Numbered from the stretch's first letter, positions 10,100-19,404 are shown. The stretch is DNA of 64,000 nt from Citrobacter farmeri (GCF_019048065.1 NZ_CP077291.1:1116001-1180000); one strand, 5' to 3'. Numbers and translations: made by a program. The notes: a model not told the origin generated them from the sequence alone.

Positions 10100-10129
10100 T
10101 TGACATTAGAGTTATTTATTCAGTTATGA
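10100..10129 (+). promoter_or_regulatory. Putative sigma-70 promoter of the tricarboxylate operon
   Basis: A perfect -35 box TTGACA (10100-10105) is followed 18 bases later by TTATGA. The -10 is weak, as expected for an activator-dependent promoter. It lies just downstream of the LysR palindrome. Confidence 0.5.
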
Positions 10130-10174
10130 AATCCTGATGTTGTTCAAACTACCAGGCGAAATTGAGAAAACAAA

Positions 10175-11263
10175 ATGTTAAAGATTCCTTGCGTACTGAT
10201 GCGTGGTGGTACTTCCAAAGATCCGGTTATTCTGGCCAGCGATTTACCAACAAAAATTGAGGAGCGTGATGCGGTGCTGCTTGGCCTGATGGGCGCAGGC
10301 CATGAACTCGAAATTGATGGTATTGGTGGTGGAAGCCCACAGACCAGCAAGGTGGCGATCGTGAGTCCATCAGACAGCCCTGATGCAGATGTCGACTATT
10401 TGTTCGTACAAGTTATGGTTAATGAGCGCCGTGTCGATACCACACCAAACTGCGGAAACATGTTGTGTGCTGTAGGTCCTTTTGCGATTGAAAAAGGCCT
10501 TGTGAAAGCAAAAAACCCCATAACGACAGTGCGTATTCGTAATCTCAACACCGGTACGCTGGTTGATGCCGAAGTGCAGACACCTGATTTTTATGTCAAT
10601 TATGAAGGCGATACTCACATTGACGGCGTCCCGGGCACCGCAGCACCTGTGGGTCTAACATTCCTGAACTCGGCGGGGTGCAAGACAGGTAAATTGCTGC
10701 CTACCGGTAACGCGGTTGACCTCTTTGATGGTGTCGAAGTGACCTGCATCGATATGGCGATGCCGATGGTACTGATGGATGCTACGCAGATGGGAAAAAC
10801 GGGTGGTGAAACTCCGGCAGAGCTTGAAACGGATCGGGCATTTATGACGCGACTGGAACACATTCGCCGCCAGGCCGGTGCCGCAATGGGATTTGGCGAT
10901 GTCACCGATAAAGTGATCCCCAAACCGGTTCTGCTGAGTAAACCGGGCGCGGGGGGTACGATCAGAGTGCGCTACTTTATGCCGCACAACTGCCATAAAT
11001 CACTGGCAATTACCGGATCGATTGGTATTTCAACGGCCACCCTTATTGAAGGCTCCGTGGCGTATAAGATTATCGCAGAACAACCCAAAGCACCTTATAC
11101 CAATATCGTTAATATTGAACACCCAAGCGGGAAAATTTCTGTCTCATTGCTAAAAGAGGGAAATGAGATCGAGAAAACTCGCGCGGCAGTGATTCGAACT
11201 TCCAGAAAGCTTTTTGAAGGTACTGTTTGTGTTCCGGAACATGTTCTAACAGAAGTTGTTTAA
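10175..11263 (+). CDS. PrpF-family isomerase (candidate aconitate cis-trans isomerase)
   Basis: 362 aa, the usual PrpF length. Conserved features are MRGGTSKDPV, GSPQTSKVAIV (K59) and TPNCGN (C93); in Shewanella PrpF the equivalent Lys and Cys lie in the active site. The family has a diaminopimelate epimerase fold and includes methylaconitate isomerase, methylitaconate isomerase and 4-oxalomesaconate tautomerase; Shewanella PrpF can isomerise trans-aconitate. Here no methylcitrate or gallate genes are near, but an aconitase and citrate lyase follow in the same operon, so trans- to cis-aconitate is the best fit. First gene after the LysR-controlled promoter. The exact substrate is inference. 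Confidence 0.85.
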   Translation: MLKIPCVLMRGGTSKDPVILASDLPTKIEERDAVLLGLMGAGHELEIDGIGGGSPQTSKVAIVSPSDSPDADVDYLFVQVMVNERRVDTTPNCGNMLCAVGPFAIEKGLVKAKNPITTVRIRNLNTGTLVDAEVQTPDFYVNYEGDTHIDGVPGTAAPVGLTFLNSAGCKTGKLLPTGNAVDLFDGVEVTCIDMAMPMVLMDATQMGKTGGETPAELETDRAFMTRLEHIRRQAGAAMGFGDVTDKVIPKPVLLSKPGAGGTIRVRYFMPHNCHKSLAITGSIGISTATLIEGSVAYKIIAEQPKAPYTNIVNIEHPSGKISVSLLKEGNEIEKTRAAVIRTSRKLFEGTVCVPEHVLTEVV

Positions 11264-11349
11264 AAGTATTTCATTATTGCATCCAACAATACCCTTAGCT
11301 CCCTGGAGCTACTGTACTCTGTACCTAAAAAAATAATATTGAGGATATT

Positions 11350-12597
11350 ATGTCTATAACTAATGCGGTAAAGAATCTGAACGGTCCGGACCCATCTAAG
11401 ACCAGTACCTATATTCGCGTCATCCTTGCGCTGGCATTATCTGGATTGGCTGAATTAGCCTCGCTTTTCTTTATTCAGCCACTATTGCCGATTCTGGCTG
11501 TTGAATATGATGTACCGGTCAGTCAGGTAAGCATTATTCTCTCTGCTGAAACGGCGCTTCTGGCTATTGGACTTTTATTTACCGGCACGTTATCCGACCA
11601 TTATGGCCGAAAAAAATTAATTATTGTCTCTCTGCTGTTAGGTGGTTTCCTGACCCTGCTGTGTCCGCTGGTAGAATCCTGGGCAATGCTGGTTGCTTTA
11701 CGTGCAGTTATCGGGCTTGCTCTCAGCGGTATTGCCGCTGCGGCAACGGCTTATATTAGTGAAGAAGTCGCACCTGTTGTGGCAGGCGTTGTCACAGGCT
11801 ATTTTGTCTTCGGTAACTCGATGGGCGGTATGTCTGGACGTATTATTGCCAGTCAGTTAATTGAACATATTTCAATAAATACCATTTTCTACGGTTTTGC
11901 TGTCAGCCTGATTGTTGTGGCGATTCTGGTAAACTTCCTGCTGCCTGCATCTAAAAAATTTACACCTACGCAGAACCTGAACGTGCTGCGTGTAGTAAAA
12001 GGTGGCGCGGCACATTTTAAAAATAAAAAACTGGCTCTGGCCTTTGTTATCAGCTTCATCATCTTTGGGGTATTTACGTCCCTTTATAATTACCTGGCCT
12101 TCTTCCTGAAGGGCGAACCGTTCCATATTTCCCCGGCTAATGCTGGACTGCTGTCGTTTAGCTTCGCACTGAGTTTCTTTACCGCACCTCAGGCGGGGCG
12201 TCTGTCTGCCAAATACGGCAGCATGAACGTCCTGCGGGTGCTGTTCATCCTGATGGCGCTGGGAATGCTGCTGACACTGACCCCGAACGTTGTCACCTTT
12301 ATCATTGGTTCGGTCATCTTCACCGGTTGCTTCTTTGGGTGTCACTCCATCGGCCTGAGCTGGGTCAGCAAAAACGCCGCCCAGGCACGTGGTCAGGCCG
12401 TTGCACTGTATCTGTTCTTCTACTACATGGGAGGGTCGGTTATCGGTTTTGTGAACGGTTTCATATTCCACTCCATGGGTTGGCAGGGGATGACGGCGTT
12501 CATCATCGCTTTACTTGGTGTGGGGGCCATTGTCGCAACCTATTTAGCCTCCAGCGAAAGAAAAGCGCTGGTTGCCGCTGAATCTTTAAATAATTAA
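11350..12597 (+). CDS. MFS transporter
   Basis: 415 aa with about 12 hydrophobic segments. The motif between the second and third segments reads GTLSDHYGRKKLI, matching the major facilitator motif GxLxDrxGRkxxl. The sequence resembles the YnfM-like drug:H+ antiporter branch, but this branch also holds uptake carriers. Position second in a tricarboxylate operon suggests import of the substrate or export of a product such as acetate. The operon also has a DASS carrier, so the two may handle different compounds. Good ribosome binding site (TTGAGGATATT) before ATG 11350. Confidence 0.85.
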   Translation: MSITNAVKNLNGPDPSKTSTYIRVILALALSGLAELASLFFIQPLLPILAVEYDVPVSQVSIILSAETALLAIGLLFTGTLSDHYGRKKLIIVSLLLGGFLTLLCPLVESWAMLVALRAVIGLALSGIAAAATAYISEEVAPVVAGVVTGYFVFGNSMGGMSGRIIASQLIEHISINTIFYGFAVSLIVVAILVNFLLPASKKFTPTQNLNVLRVVKGGAAHFKNKKLALAFVISFIIFGVFTSLYNYLAFFLKGEPFHISPANAGLLSFSFALSFFTAPQAGRLSAKYGSMNVLRVLFILMALGMLLTLTPNVVTFIIGSVIFTGCFFGCHSIGLSWVSKNAAQARGQAVALYLFFYYMGGSVIGFVNGFIFHSMGWQGMTAFIIALLGVGAIVATYLASSERKALVAAESLNN

Positions 12598-12603
12598 CTC
12601 GTC

Positions 12604-12631
12604 GTTCACGCCGCGTCTAAGCGGCGTGAAC
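12604..12631 (+). other. Strong intercistronic hairpin without a T tract
   Basis: An 11-bp perfect stem (GTTCACGCCGC and its complement, loop GTCTAA) lies between the MFS and FAH genes and is followed by A residues. It is more likely a processing or mRNA-stabilising element than a terminator. Confidence 0.6.
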
Positions 12632-12667
12632 AAAAAAGAATATGAAAAAGATAAAACAGGTTTCACT

Positions 12668-13531
12668 ATGAAATTAGCAAGCTACTGCCATCGCGATCGT
12701 AAAAGCTACGGCATTTTTACGGATAACGGTATTATTGATCTTGGCAATAAAATTGGTCATCAATATCCAACACTGAAAGATCTCCTTCAGTGGAATGCCA
12801 TTGACATTGCCAGGCAGTATATTGACAACCACGCTGATATCATGGCTGAGGATATTACTTTCCTGCCAGTGATTGAGGCACCGGGGAAAATATTCTGCGT
12901 GGGTATGAATTATGCTGATAAGCGTAAAGAGTTCGCTGAAACTAACAGCGCACCAACCCTATTTGTGCGCTTTCCTGACTCGCAAACCGGCCATGAAACA
13001 CCCGTTGTTAAACCCGCTTTATCAAACGAATTTGATTATGAAGGAGAGTTGGCCGTTATTATTGGCAAGTCGGGGAGCAATATCGATGCGAGCAACGCCC
13101 TGACTCATGTTGCCGGTTATAGTTGCTATATGGATGGTTCAGTGCGCGACTGGCAGCATGCCTGGTTTACAGCAGGTAAAAACTGGCGTCAGACGGGGGC
13201 ATTCGGTCCTTACATGACAACCGTTGATGAAATTCCTGATCCGCATACTCTTTCTATCCAGACATATCTGAATGGCATGTTAGTTCAGAATGATTCTACG
13301 GCCAGTATGATCCATAAAGTCGCTGACCTAATTAGCTATATCAGTACCTTCACCACCCTCGGCGCGGGTGATGTCATTATTACAGGTTCACCTGGCGGCG
13401 TCGGGAAAAAACGAACACCTCCTCTTTTTATGCGCGAAGGCGATCGGGTCGAAGTGGTAATTGAAAATATCGGGCGCTTAACGAATACGATTGTGGAATC
13501 TCAGCCTCAGCGAGACTTGCTGGCTTCGTAA
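12668..13531 (+). CDS. Fumarylacetoacetate hydrolase-family protein (candidate oxaloacetate decarboxylase)
   Basis: 287 aa from ATG 12668. An upstream GTG at 12626 falls inside the hairpin arm and is rejected. FAH-family metal ligands are intact: E125 and E127 (FDYEGELAV) and D156 (YMDGS), with the same spacing as human FAHD1. The lid motif reads NYADKRKE, so the lid histidine is K85 while the lid glutamate is E88. The glycine motif is TGSPGGVG where TGTPxGVG is usual. FAHD1-type enzymes decarboxylate oxaloacetate or hydrolyse acylpyruvates. Coming directly before citrate lyase, which makes oxaloacetate, in an operon with no oadGAB, a soluble oxaloacetate decarboxylase is a sensible guess. 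Other FAH reactions cannot be excluded. Confidence 0.82.
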   Translation: MKLASYCHRDRKSYGIFTDNGIIDLGNKIGHQYPTLKDLLQWNAIDIARQYIDNHADIMAEDITFLPVIEAPGKIFCVGMNYADKRKEFAETNSAPTLFVRFPDSQTGHETPVVKPALSNEFDYEGELAVIIGKSGSNIDASNALTHVAGYSCYMDGSVRDWQHAWFTAGKNWRQTGAFGPYMTTVDEIPDPHTLSIQTYLNGMLVQNDSTASMIHKVADLISYISTFTTLGAGDVIITGSPGGVGKKRTPPLFMREGDRVEVVIENIGRLTNTIVESQPQRDLLAS

Positions 13532-13590
13532 TAACCAGTGGCTCGGACAACCTTGTTGAAAAACTAAAAGATATTTTCAGGAGAAATAAG

Positions 13591-14664
13591 ATGCTTACCG
13601 ACCAACCGCTAGAATTCGAAACAGTTGAAACTAGCAATGGCGCTCTAAGAGAGGAGATTGTTCTCTTTTTAAAGCGTAATGGATTGGGCATGGATGAAGA
13701 TATCGGGCAGTTTGTGGTTGCACGTTGTGACCGACATTTGGTTGCCTGTGCTGGTATTGCGGGTAATACGCTGAAATGCATTGCTGTCGAGAGGGCGTGG
13801 CGGGGGACATCCCTGGGGCTGAAAATTATCCATGAAGCGGAATTGCAGTCTATTCAGAACGGAGAACATCAACTTTTTCTCCTGACACATCCGAAGAATG
13901 TTAAGTCATTTCAGGGTGGCGGATTTTATCCCCTGGTTACCCTCGATAACCGCGCGGCCCTAATGGAGAATACGCCAGTGGGGATCCATCGTTACTGCCG
14001 ACAATTACGCAATCATCATCTGGTGATGGCCGCAAATGTGGGGGGGATTGTCATGAATGCCAATCCATTCACATTAGGTCACCAGTATCTTATTGAGCAG
14101 GCTGCAAAAGCATGTGACTGGCTGCATGTTTTTGTCGTCGAAGAGGACTTGTCCACGTTTTCCTTTCGGGAACGCTTCGCCATGGTTCAGGATGGTTCGT
14201 GTCATTTACCTAATATCACTGTTCATCCTGGGTCAAAATATATTATTTCTCGCGGGACTTTTCCTGGTTATTTTCTCAAAGAAAAGCAAATCGTTAATGA
14301 AGTGTATGCCGCCATTGATTTGATGATGTTCCGGCGCTACATCGCGCCAGCCTTAAATATTAACCAGCGTTTTGTTGGCACAGAACCATTTTGCAAAGTG
14401 ACAGCACAATATAACTGCGCAATGCACCACTGGCTGGAAGATGAAATGACAATGCCAGCAGCCAGCATCAAAGTTAACGAGATTAAGAGAATGACCGATG
14501 ATAATAATTTTCCGATATCTGCCTCCGCAGTCAGAAAATTATTAGACAAAGGAGACGTTCAGGCTGTTAAAAGCAGAGTGCCAACAACTACGATGCCTTA
14601 TTTGTTTAAATGGCTATCACAAAATCAATCTACACAGCCAGATCCAGAACTGGCAGGTGCTTAA
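13591..14664 (+). CDS. citC: [Citrate (pro-3S)-lyase] ligase
   Basis: 357 aa. An N-terminal GNAT-like part (about 1-135) precedes a nucleotidyltransferase domain with NANPFTLGHQYLI, the HxGH-type ATP site. It also has ISASAVRKLL near the C terminus, as in known CitC. The enzyme acetylates the phosphoribosyl-dephospho-CoA group of the lyase acyl carrier (CitD) using ATP and acetate, switching citrate lyase on. It starts the conventional citCDEFXG order, with AGGAG 8 bases before ATG 13591. Confidence 0.95.
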   Translation: MLTDQPLEFETVETSNGALREEIVLFLKRNGLGMDEDIGQFVVARCDRHLVACAGIAGNTLKCIAVERAWRGTSLGLKIIHEAELQSIQNGEHQLFLLTHPKNVKSFQGGGFYPLVTLDNRAALMENTPVGIHRYCRQLRNHHLVMAANVGGIVMNANPFTLGHQYLIEQAAKACDWLHVFVVEEDLSTFSFRERFAMVQDGSCHLPNITVHPGSKYIISRGTFPGYFLKEKQIVNEVYAAIDLMMFRRYIAPALNINQRFVGTEPFCKVTAQYNCAMHHWLEDEMTMPAASIKVNEIKRMTDDNNFPISASAVRKLLDKGDVQAVKSRVPTTTMPYLFKWLSQNQSTQPDPELAGA

Positions 14665-14688
14665 TAAATAATTGTTCAGGAAGTGAAT

Positions 14689-14982
14689 ATGAAAATAGTC
14701 AATACGGCAATGATCGGGACGCTGGAGTCAAGTGACCTGGTTGTCAAAGTTAGTCCCTGTGAGGAAGGGCTGGATGTCACCATTAACAGTGAAGTATACA
14801 AACAATTTGGCGAACAGATTACTGCGGTAGTGAACGAAACGCTTTCCACATTTAACATTACGCAGGGCCAAATTATCGTTGAGGATAAAGGTGCGCTGGA
14901 CTGTGTTATCCGGGCGAGAATGCAGGCTGCCATCCTCCGGGGAACGGACAGTAAAGAAATTGTTTGGGAAAAATTAAGATGA
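14689..14982 (+). CDS. citD: Citrate lyase acyl carrier protein (gamma subunit)
   Basis: 97 aa from ATG 14689, chosen over GTG 14683 because AGGA sits at the right distance and because it places the prosthetic-group serine at position 14 (GTLESSDL), as in characterised CitD. Holds the 2'-(5''-phosphoribosyl)-3'-dephospho-CoA arm that carries the acetyl and citryl groups between CitF and CitE. Its stop overlaps the citE start as ATGA. Confidence 0.95.
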   Translation: MKIVNTAMIGTLESSDLVVKVSPCEEGLDVTINSEVYKQFGEQITAVVNETLSTFNITQGQIIVEDKGALDCVIRARMQAAILRGTDSKEIVWEKLR

Positions 14983-15854
14983 AAAAATTACGTCGCAGTA
15001 TGCTTTTTTTGCCTGGTTCTAGTGCCGCTATGCTTTCGACAGCCTATATTTATAAACCAGATTCAATCATGTTTGATCTTGAGGATGCGGTATCGTTAAA
15101 AGAGAAAGATAGCGCCCGACTGCTGGTTTTTCATGCCCTACAGCATCCCATGTATAAAAATATTGAAACAGTCGTCAGGATTAATCCGCTAAATACCCCC
15201 TTTGGTTTAAAAGATCTTGAGGCAGCAGTACGGGCGGGTGTTGATATTATCCGTTTGCCCAAAACGGATACGCCGGAAGATATTTATCAGCTTGAGCGTG
15301 AAATTGTCCGTATTGAAGAAAGTTGCGGTCGACCGGTCGGATCGACGCAATTAATGGCGGCAATTGAATCTGCAGTAGGCGTTATTAATGCCGTCGCTAT
15401 CGCCAAATCGTCTAAACGCTTAATGGGAATTGCGCTAGCGGCGTTTGATTATGTCATGGATATGCAAACAGAACGTGGAGACGGCACTGAGCTGTTTTAT
15501 GCGCGATGCGCAGTATTACATGCCGCTCGCGGAGCGGGTATTGATGCTTTTGATGTGGTTTATGCTGACATTAACGATGAAGCTGGTTTTTTAAAAGAAG
15601 TCGATTTAATTAAGCGTATGGGCTTTAACGGCAAGTCACTGATAAACCCGCGGCAAATCGATGTTTTACATAATGCATACGCACCAACTCAGGAAGAAGT
15701 TGATTATGCAGAACGTGTAATCGCAGCAGCCGAAGAAGGTGAACGTAATGGACTTGGGGTGATTTCACTGAACGGCAAAATGATTGATGCGCCGATCATT
15801 AACCATGCCCGTGTGGTTATTGATAGAAAAAATGCCTCCGGCGTTCGTCAGTAA
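14979..15854 (+). CDS. citE: Citrate lyase beta subunit (citryl-ACP lyase)
   Basis: 291 aa from ATG 14979; an upstream TTG at 14964 is not needed. HpcH/HpaI aldolase-type TIM barrel with [11 protein letters not shown] at the N terminus and MFDLEDAV, the acidic Mg2+ site. [11 protein letters not shown] and [10 protein letters not shown] are also standard for CitE. Splits citryl-ACP into acetyl-ACP and oxaloacetate. Slightly shorter at the C terminus than the E. coli protein. Co-translated with citD (ATGA). Confidence 0.95.
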   Translation: MKKLRRSMLFLPGSSAAMLSTAYIYKPDSIMFDLEDAVSLKEKDSARLLVFHALQHPMYKNIETVVRINPLNTPFGLKDLEAAVRAGVDIIRLPKTDTPEDIYQLEREIVRIEESCGRPVGSTQLMAAIESAVGVINAVAIAKSSKRLMGIALAAFDYVMDMQTERGDGTELFYARCAVLHAARGAGIDAFDVVYADINDEAGFLKEVDLIKRMGFNGKSLINPRQIDVLHNAYAPTQEEVDYAERVIAAAEEGERNGLGVISLNGKMIDAPIINHARVVIDRKNASGVRQ

Positions 15855-15887
15855 TCTCCATTCACCCTATAGCAACAGGATTAAACG

Positions 15888-17408
15888 ATGAGTCATTTAG
15901 CTGAAGCACTTCATAACATATCTGGTAGCAAGCATAATTATGAGCTGTTTACCGGCGCCAATACGCATACCCCCTATCTCGTTGATCCCCATCAAAAATA
16001 TCAACGCAAACTTTTCGACACAGTAGATGACGTTTTAGCCCGCTGCGATTTGCATGATGGTATGACCGTTTCATTTCATCACGCCTTCCGCGAGGGTGAT
16101 AAAGTGATAAATTACGTTATGACCAAACTGGCGGAAAAAGGCTTAAAAGGATTGACGCTGGCATCAAGTTCTCTGATGACCTGCAACGCGCCACTGATTG
16201 AACATATTAAAAGTGGTGTGATTACCAAAATTTATACGTCAGGCATGCGCGGTGAATTAGCCGATGCGATTTCACATGGACTGATGGAAGAACCAGTACA
16301 GATCCACTCGCATGGCGGCAGGGTCAATTTGATTGAGAAAGGTGAAATTACTATTGATGTCGCCTTTTTGGCCGTCTCCTGCTGCGATGAGTATGGCAAT
16401 GCCAGCGGCAGCGGCGGCAAATCCCGGTGTGGTTCGCTGGGCTACGCCATGGTCGATGCAAAATATGCCAAAAAGGTGGTGTTGCTGACGGAAAGTATTG
16501 AACCGTTTCCCTATATGCCCGCCAGCATTATTCAGGATCAGGTTGATTACATTGTCAAAATCGACAGTGTGGGCGATCCGGCAAAAATCAGCGTAGGTGC
16601 CGCTCGCGTGACCAGCAATCCGCGTGAATTAATGATTGCGCGCTCTGCCGCCGATGTGATTGAGCATTCAGGTTATTTCCGTGATGGTTTTTCACTGCAA
16701 ACGGGTTCTGGCGCCGCGTCGACGGCCTGCACGCGATTTCTGGAATCACGCATGCGCAAACAGAATATTGTTGCGAGATTTGCCTTAGGTGGCATTACCG
16801 GCAGCATTGTGGATCTGCATGAAAAAGGACTCATCACCAAACTGCTGGACACGCAAAGTTTTGATGGTGCCGCAGGTGCTTCGCTTGCGAAAAACCCGAA
16901 CCATGTTGAAATCTCAACCAGCGTTTATGCCAATCCTGCTGCTAAAGCAGCCTGCTGCGATCGCGTTGATATTGTCATTTTAAGCGCGCTGGAAATTGAC
17001 ACGGATTTCAATGTCAATGTACTGACCGGTTCCGATGGCGTCATGCGCGGCGCTTCCGGCGGGCATTGCGATGTTGCCGCAGCCGCTAATTTAACTATCG
17101 TGGTCGCGCCACTGATTCGCAGCCGTATTCCTACCGTCGTCAGGCACGTCACGACCCGTGTTACCCCGGGTGAAAGCATAGACGTATTGGTCACTGACCA
17201 TGGTATTGCTGTGAATCCTGCCCGCCCGGAAGTCAAAGAGAAGCTGATTGCCGCCGGTTTACCGGTTGTTGATATCGAGTCCCTCTACCAGAGCGCTCTG
17301 GTGATTTCTGGCGAACCCAAATCTATCGAGTTTACGTCCCGCATTGTCGGCGTTGTGCGCTATCGCGATGGTAGCGTCATTGATGTGGTAAGGCAGGTGA
17401 AAGAATGA
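15888..17408 (+). CDS. citF: Citrate lyase alpha subunit (citrate:acetyl-ACP transferase)
   Basis: 506 aa, the normal length. CoA-transferase fold with GMTVSFHHAFREGD near the N terminus, ASSSLMTCNAPL and the glycine-rich GSGAAST. Swaps citrate for acetate on the acyl carrier protein to form citryl-ACP. Preceded by AACAGGATTAAACG, an adequate ribosome binding site, 33 bases after citE. Overlaps citX by 4 bases. Confidence 0.96.
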   Translation: MSHLAEALHNISGSKHNYELFTGANTHTPYLVDPHQKYQRKLFDTVDDVLARCDLHDGMTVSFHHAFREGDKVINYVMTKLAEKGLKGLTLASSSLMTCNAPLIEHIKSGVITKIYTSGMRGELADAISHGLMEEPVQIHSHGGRVNLIEKGEITIDVAFLAVSCCDEYGNASGSGGKSRCGSLGYAMVDAKYAKKVVLLTESIEPFPYMPASIIQDQVDYIVKIDSVGDPAKISVGAARVTSNPRELMIARSAADVIEHSGYFRDGFSLQTGSGAASTACTRFLESRMRKQNIVARFALGGITGSIVDLHEKGLITKLLDTQSFDGAAGASLAKNPNHVEISTSVYANPAAKAACCDRVDIVILSALEIDTDFNVNVLTGSDGVMRGASGGHCDVAAAANLTIVVAPLIRSRIPTVVRHVTTRVTPGESIDVLVTDHGIAVNPARPEVKEKLIAAGLPVVDIESLYQSALVISGEPKSIEFTSRIVGVVRYRDGSVIDVVRQVKE

Positions 17409-17953
17409 TCCGCGAAACAACAAAAGCATCATGTGCGGTCCTCACGCTTGAGGATGTCCTTAAAGCCAGAGAAGCGCGCGCAAGTCTGCAACAAGAGTGG
17501 CTGCTCGGGTTCGGGCAGTCGGTGATTTCAACAACGCTCGTCTGGCCAGGAGAGGTGAAAGATACCCCCCTGGCCCGCCAGGTGATGGCAGAGGCGAAAG
17601 AAGCCCTTAATCAGTTGCTGCAAAAACATCGGTGGGAAGTCTCCAGACACGAAATCCGTTTCCAGCCTACCGGGCCAGAGGCGTTCTGGTCCATATCAGC
17701 GCCAGCCTGGATGATAAAACATGTCACGGCGCATCTGGAAGATAACCATCCCCTCGGGCGTTTGTGGGACATTGATGTATTTTGCCCTAAATCCGGCTTA
17801 ATCAAGCGCAGCGCAATACATCAGCCTATGCGCAGGTGCTTCATTTGCGATGAACCTGCCCATGTCTGCTCGCGTATGCGTCGCCATTCTCTGAATGAAC
17901 TTGCGCAAGTTATTGAGGATTTAACCTATGACTACTTTAGCCGTCAACGTTAA
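17405..17953 (+). CDS. citX: Holo-citrate lyase synthase
   Basis: 182 aa. HPLGRLWDIDV and the cysteine/histidine cluster RRCFICDEPAHVCSRMRRH are CitX hallmarks. Transfers the prosthetic group precursor onto apo-CitD. ATGA overlap with citF and a 26-base overlap with citG show tight coupling. Separate citX and citG genes, as in E. coli, rather than a fusion. Confidence 0.95.
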   Translation: MIRETTKASCAVLTLEDVLKAREARASLQQEWLLGFGQSVISTTLVWPGEVKDTPLARQVMAEAKEALNQLLQKHRWEVSRHEIRFQPTGPEAFWSISAPAWMIKHVTAHLEDNHPLGRLWDIDVFCPKSGLIKRSAIHQPMRRCFICDEPAHVCSRMRRHSLNELAQVIEDLTYDYFSRQR

Positions 17954-18800
17954 GCAGGCTGAGCCGTCGCAGAGCATCGCCTGGCTGTCCGCTGAAGCGA
18001 TGTACCGGGAGGTGAAATTAACACCTAAGCCGGGGCTGGTTGATAGCAACAATAATGGCGCACATCGTGATATGACTATCACACACTTCATGGCCAGCAT
18101 TCACGCCGTTACTCCCTGGTTTCCCCGTTTTTTTGAGCAAGGGAAAGCCACAGCGAATTTGCCAGCCTCTCAAACTCTCCTGGCGATAAGGCCAACAGGT
18201 CTTGCCTGCGAACAAGCGATGTTCAAGGCTACAGGTGGCATAAATACGCATAAAGGTGGGATTTTTTCACTTGGCCTACTGTGCGCCGCTGCGGGACGTC
18301 TTTTTAAACAAAATAAAACGCTCAGTCAGAGCAATCTGTGCCGGGAAACCAGTGCGATGTGTACGGGCCTGGTTGACAATGAACTTAGCAAAACTGGGCA
18401 GGCAAAAACCAAAGGTGAACATATTTTTCAATCGTTTGGGATGACTGGGGCACGTGGCGAGGTCGAGAGTGGATTTGTCACCGTCAGGCAGTACGGACTG
18501 CCGCAGTGGGAAAAATCGTTGCGGGAGGGGTTATCTGAACAGGATGCGCTACTGAAGATGCTACTGGCCTTGATGGCAACCAATCCTGATACCAATGTGG
18601 TTTTTCGGGGTGGGCTGGAAGGCCTGAAATATGTGCAGCGCTATGCAAAAAGAGTGCTCAACATAAAAAACTTGTCAGGCGAAAAGCTCAGAAAAGCGTT
18701 GATGGATATGGATAACGCACTGATTAAAAAGAATATTAGCCCTGGCGGTAGTGCGGACCTCCTTGCTGTTGGTTGGGTACTTTCGCATTATCCGGCCTGA
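17928..18800 (+). CDS. citG: Triphosphoribosyl-dephospho-CoA synthase
   Basis: 290 aa. Family motifs include TPKPGLVDSNNNGAH, GINTHKGGIFSLG and SPGGSADLLAV. Makes 2'-(5''-triphosphoribosyl)-3'-dephospho-CoA from ATP and dephospho-CoA, the donor used by CitX. With citC and citX the operon carries everything needed to build and activate the lyase independently of another citrate locus. Starts inside the end of citX. Confidence 0.95.
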   Translation: MTTLAVNVKQAEPSQSIAWLSAEAMYREVKLTPKPGLVDSNNNGAHRDMTITHFMASIHAVTPWFPRFFEQGKATANLPASQTLLAIRPTGLACEQAMFKATGGINTHKGGIFSLGLLCAAAGRLFKQNKTLSQSNLCRETSAMCTGLVDNELSKTGQAKTKGEHIFQSFGMTGARGEVESGFVTVRQYGLPQWEKSLREGLSEQDALLKMLLALMATNPDTNVVFRGGLEGLKYVQRYAKRVLNIKNLSGEKLRKALMDMDNALIKKNISPGGSADLLAVGWVLSHYPA

Positions 18801-18831
18801 TGGGGGCATTGAATGTGGAGAGGACAACGTT

Positions 18832-19404
18832 ATGACTACGCAACGTCTGGAACAACTGAGTGAGATGTTCACAATCATTCTGGTGCCAGGGCTGAGAGAC
18901 AGTGATGAGTATCACTGGCAAAGTTGCTGGGGTCGTCGTTTTCCTTTCTGGAAGCGGATCAGCCAGCGAAACTGGCTGGAGCCTGATATCGACGCCTGGA
19001 TCTGCGCAATCCGTCGCGAGTTAGCCACCTGTCATCTACCGGCGATTCTGGTTGGACACAGTTTTGGCGCGCTGGCCTCATGTCGCCTGGTTCAGACGTA
19101 CAAAATGAATATCGCAGGTATTGTCATGGTTGCGCCAGCGGAGCCTTCGCTCTTCGAACTGGACGAGGCGGTACTCCCTGAGAAATTGCATACATCGAGC
19201 ATCATGTTCGCAAGTCGAAACGATCCGTTAATGTCTTTTAAACGTGCGCAGTTTTGGGCCGAATGCTGGGGCGCACACGTCATTGATATCGGTGATGCTG
19301 GGCATATCAATACGGAATCCGGATTCGGGGAGTGGGAATATGGCCTCGAACAACTGGCGGAATTTGGGGAAGGCCTAAAGATCGAGAATAAAAACCAGGT
19401 TTAA
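18832..19404 (+). CDS. RBBP9/YdeN-type alpha/beta hydrolase
   Basis: 190 aa from ATG 18832, with GGAGAGG 8 bases upstream; a longer frame opening at 18751 overlaps citG and is not preferred. The catalytic triad is visible: S77 in GHSFG, D131 in SRNDP and H158 in DAGHIN. The VPGLRDSDEYHWQS opening is typical of the RBBP9/YdeN family of small serine hydrolases. The substrate is unknown. In this operon it may cleave a thioester or ester, for example a dead-end citryl or acyl adduct, or a carboxylate ester supplied with the growth substrate. That is inference from position only. Confidence 0.85.
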   Translation: MTTQRLEQLSEMFTIILVPGLRDSDEYHWQSCWGRRFPFWKRISQRNWLEPDIDAWICAIRRELATCHLPAILVGHSFGALASCRLVQTYKMNIAGIVMVAPAEPSLFELDEAVLPEKLHTSSIMFASRNDPLMSFKRAQFWAECWGAHVIDIGDAGHINTESGFGEWEYGLEQLAEFGEGLKIENKNQV

